A DNA stretch of 8,168 nucleotides. It comes from JASMHC01 sp042092935 (GTDB lineage Bacteria > Pseudomonadota > Alphaproteobacteria > Rhodobacterales > Rhodobacteraceae). The notes beneath the pieces were generated by a model, which worked only from the letters and a program-made list of their open reading frames with translations, was not told the DNA's origin and did not search any database. Where the stretch lies: the NCBI GenBank assembly GCA_042092935.1, contig JBELFK010000130.1, forward strand, positions 1 to 8,168, written 5' to 3'. Shown here piece by piece: positions 6,519 to 8,168 of the stretch. Numbering within the stretch: the stretch's first letter is position 1; each line of letters starts with the position of its first letter. A program made the position numbers and the translations under genes.

Positions 6519-7496
6519 CTAGGCCAAGGCGCGTCGCAGGTCCCTGACGGATTGGCCGAAGTTGGCCTTGAAGGCACGGGCAAAGGCGGCTTGGGATGTG
6601 AAACCGGTTGCCAGTGCGATTTCTTGCACGCGGGCTGTCGTATCGGTTGCGAGGCGCTGGGCTTCGGAGAGGCGCAGGCTGAGCGAATAGGCTTTGGGCG
6701 AGGTTCCCAGCGTCTTTTGGAAACGCAATTCAAGCGTTCGCGGCGATAATCCGAGCGTTTTGGCGATGGCGGCGATGCTCATGGGGTCATCCAGCGTTTC
6801 GTTCATGAGGCGCAGGGCTTTTGTGATCTCGGGATGCTTTTTCGCGAGCGCTCCGACGGGAAGCTGGGTTTGGGGCACGGCCCCGTCACTTATGGGATCA
6901 TAGATAAAGGCACTGGCGACGCGATCTGCCAGCGGCTTGCCGTGACGCCGCGCAATGAGGGCCAGCATCATGTCAAGGCAAGGGGCCGCGCCGCCGGTGG
7001 TCAACCGGTTGCGGTCGATGACGTAGCGCGAGCGCTTCGTGTCAATCTGCGGAAAAGCGGCTGAGAAGGCCTCGTGGTCCTCCCAATGCGAGGTCGCGGC
7101 GTGGTTGTCGAGCAGGCCGGCGTGGGCCAGAGGCCAGACGCCGCCGTCAACAGCCGCGATGCCCTGGGCGCGGTGGGCAAGGGCGCGCAGGTTTGTGATG
7201 AGACGCGGCGAAATCTGTGGCTGGACGTTGAAGCTGGCGACGGAAATCAACAGGTCGGCGGCTTGGGATCGAAACAGCGCAGGCGCATTGATGGTGATCC
7301 CTGCTGTTAGCTTTGAAAGCGATCCCGTGGGCGTCGCGAAGGTCCAGTCAAACAGCTTTTTGCCCGCCCGTCGGTTGGCGGCGCGCATCGGATCCACGAC
7401 AGAGGACAGCGACAGGGCGTTGGTCTCGTCAAAGACGAGGATCAGCACCGAGAGGGGTTTTCCCTGCGGTTTAAAGAGGAAATTTTCGCTATTCAT
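6519..7496 (-). CDS. GlxA/CdhR-type AraC-family transcriptional regulator
   Basis: The product is 325 residues from the ATG at 7496. Residues about 14-185 form a DJ-1/PfpI-like (class I glutamine amidotransferase-like) sensor domain starting PLSVLILVFDETNALSLSSVVDPMRAANR. At the nucleophile elbow the sequence is IAAVDGGVWPLAHAGLLD (113-130), so the catalytic cysteine of true amidotransferases is replaced by Gly, as expected for a ligand sensor. Residues about 225-325 are the AraC double helix-turn-helix: DPMSIAAIAKTLGLSPRTLELRFQK and VQEIALATGFTSQAAFARAFKANFG. Relatives (CdhR, GbdR, ArgR of Pseudomonas) regulate carnitine, glycine betaine or arginine catabolism. The divergent BKACE gene 75 bp away makes a carnitine-type regulator the best guess. 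The start is not certain: another in-frame ATG lies at 7517, neither has a good ribosome site, and the frame stays open far into the BKACE gene. Confidence 0.9.
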   Translation of the reverse strand: MNSENFLFKPQGKPLSVLILVFDETNALSLSSVVDPMRAANRRAGKKLFDWTFATPTGSLSKLTAGITINAPALFRSQAADLLISVASFNVQPQISPRLITNLRALAHRAQGIAAVDGGVWPLAHAGLLDNHAATSHWEDHEAFSAAFPQIDTKRSRYVIDRNRLTTGGAAPCLDMMLALIARRHGKPLADRVASAFIYDPISDGAVPQTQLPVGALAKKHPEITKALRLMNETLDDPMSIAAIAKTLGLSPRTLELRFQKTLGTSPKAYSLSLRLSEAQRLATDTTARVQEIALATGFTSQAAFARAFKANFGQSVRDLRRALA

Positions 7497-7533
7497 CAAA
7501 TATAGTTCGTAAAACATCAAGTAATGAAAATCA

Positions 7534-7555
7534 ATTGCCTCAGACTTGGGGCAAT
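7534..7555. promoter_or_regulatory. Dyad ATTGCC-N10-GGCAAT between regulator and BKACE gene (candidate operator)
   Basis: In the 75-bp divergent gap, ATTGCC (7534-7539) and GGCAAT (7550-7555) form an exact 6-bp inverted repeat around a 10-bp centre; counting two further bases the arms agree at 7 of 8 positions. Half-site centres are 16 bp apart, roughly one and a half helical turns. It ends just before the BKACE ribosome site. Placement suits an operator for the neighbouring regulator or a hairpin in the leader. No confident -35/-10 pair was found in this gap. Confidence 0.4.
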
Positions 7556-7571
7556 GAACAAGGAGATTCTC

Positions 7572-8168
7572 ATGCCACTTGCTATGAACCGAGACGTTTT
7601 CATTACCTGTGCCGTCACTGGATCGGGGGGGACGCAGGACCGCAGCCCCAAGGTGCCGCGCTCGCCCAAAGAGATTGCCGACAGCGCGATTGCGGCGGCC
7701 AAAGCGGGGGCGGCGATTGTGCATTGCCATGTGCGCGACCCTGAAACCGGCGCGCCTTCACGCAAGCTCGCGTATTACCGCGAGGTGACGGATCGGGTGC
7801 GGGATGCGGACGTTGATGTGGTGCTGAATCTGACCGCCGGGATGGGCGGCGACATCATTTTCGGCGGCGCGGACAAGCCGTTTCCCGTCGCTGAAGGCAC
7901 CGATATGATCGGCGCGGAAGAACGCGTTGCGCATGTGTTGGAATGTCGCCCCGAGATTTGCACGCTGGATTGCGGGACGATGAATTTCGCCGAAGCGGAT
8001 TATGTGATGACCAACACGCCGGGCATGTTGCAGGCGATGGGGCGGATGATGACCGAATCCGGTGTGAAGCCCGAGGTTGAGGCGTTTGATACGGGGCATC
8101 TTTGGTATGCCAAGCAGTTGGTGGCTGACGGGGTTCTTGAGCCAGACGTGTTGGTGCAATTGTGCATG
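7572..8168 (+). CDS. BKACE-family beta-keto acid cleavage enzyme, probably dehydrocarnitine-cleaving (3' end cut)
   Basis: The frame is open from ATG 7572 to the window edge, 199 of an expected roughly 300 residues. AAGGAGA at 7560-7566, 5 nt upstream, supports this start over in-frame ATGs at 7554 and 7584. The family is shown by DVFITCAVTGSGG (8-20), SPKEIADSAIAAAKAGAAIVHCHVRDPETG (31-60) with the zinc-ligand pair His51 and His53, NLTAGMGGD, EICTLDCGTMNF and FDTGHLWYAKQLVADG. These enzymes condense a beta-keto acid with acetyl-CoA to give acetoacetate and a new CoA ester. LTAGMGGD, GTDMIGAEERVAHV and CTLDCGTMNF fit the branch acting on dehydrocarnitine, which yields betainyl-CoA. The divergent CdhR-like regulator supports this. 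The third zinc ligand (a C-terminal Glu) lies outside the window. Other keto acid substrates remain possible. Confidence 0.88.
   Translation, partial: MPLAMNRDVFITCAVTGSGGTQDRSPKVPRSPKEIADSAIAAAKAGAAIVHCHVRDPETGAPSRKLAYYREVTDRVRDADVDVVLNLTAGMGGDIIFGGADKPFPVAEGTDMIGAEERVAHVLECRPEICTLDCGTMNFAEADYVMTNTPGMLQAMGRMMTESGVKPEVEAFDTGHLWYAKQLVADGVLEPDVLVQLCM

Noticed and set aside
7554..7571. Alternative BKACE start at ATG 7554
   Set aside because: It is in frame but has only a poor ribosome site, while AAGGAGA at 7560-7566 sits at good distance from ATG 7572.
7497..7730. N-terminal extension of the regulator to an upstream ATG at 7730
   Set aside because: It would run antisense through the BKACE start region and adds a basic stretch with no homology to GlxA-type proteins, which begin close to the PLSVLIL segment.
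1..8168. CRISPR array, tRNA, rRNA, insertion sequence or toxin-antitoxin pair
   Set aside because: No regularly spaced repeats, no cloverleaf-like sequences, no transposase or terminal inverted repeats and no small paired genes were seen; nearly all the window is filled by the genes listed.

Overview
The window looks like a chromosomal segment of a Roseobacter-group (Rhodobacteraceae-type) alphaproteobacterium. The basis is GC-rich coding sequence, a tripartite TRAP transporter, a GlxA-type regulator divergent from a beta-keto acid cleavage enzyme, and dense packing with overlapping or near-touching genes. The assignment rests on gene content and protein style, not on a marker gene. No rRNA, tRNA, insertion sequence, phage gene or CRISPR array was seen.

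Layout. (1) Positions 1-982, minus: the N-terminal 327 residues of an unrecognised multi-pass membrane protein that runs off the left edge. (2) 1012-1617, plus: a 201-residue cupin-fold protein, divergent from the membrane protein with only 29 bp between starts. (3) 1599-5151, minus: an apparent four-gene operon read right to left, dctP (periplasmic binding protein), dctQ (small permease), dctM (large permease) and a GlcG/HbpS-family gene. Spacing is 74 bp with a hairpin, then a 4-bp ATGA overlap, then 3 bp. The last gene overlaps the convergent cupin gene by 19 bp. (4) 5152-5399: a 248-bp divergent control region with a good sigma-70-like promoter for the TRAP operon, a plausible one for the opposite gene, and two repeat structures that share TGTCAAT. 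(5) 5400-6509, plus: an SGNH-type hydrolase with an N-terminal signal anchor. (6) 6519-7496, minus: a GlxA/CdhR-type AraC-family regulator. (7) 7572-8168, plus: the first 199 residues of a BKACE-family enzyme, most like the dehydrocarnitine-cleaving branch, running off the right edge.

How the parts work together. The TRAP operon should take up an unidentified organic anion across the inner membrane. The GlcG-like protein at its end probably acts with uptake or catabolism of the same compound. The regulator/BKACE pair has the layout of the carnitine catabolic locus known from Pseudomonas (cdhR and cdhC), so the right part of the window probably begins a carnitine or related keto-acid degradation cluster. 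Whether the TRAP system supplies that pathway cannot be told from the sequence. The membrane protein/cupin pair and the SGNH hydrolase have no assignable substrate. I did not see clear evidence of an entirely new system. The most unusual items are the divergent membrane-protein/cupin pair, the cupin with eroded metal motifs, the dctP-dctQ hairpin and the palindromic promoter elements.
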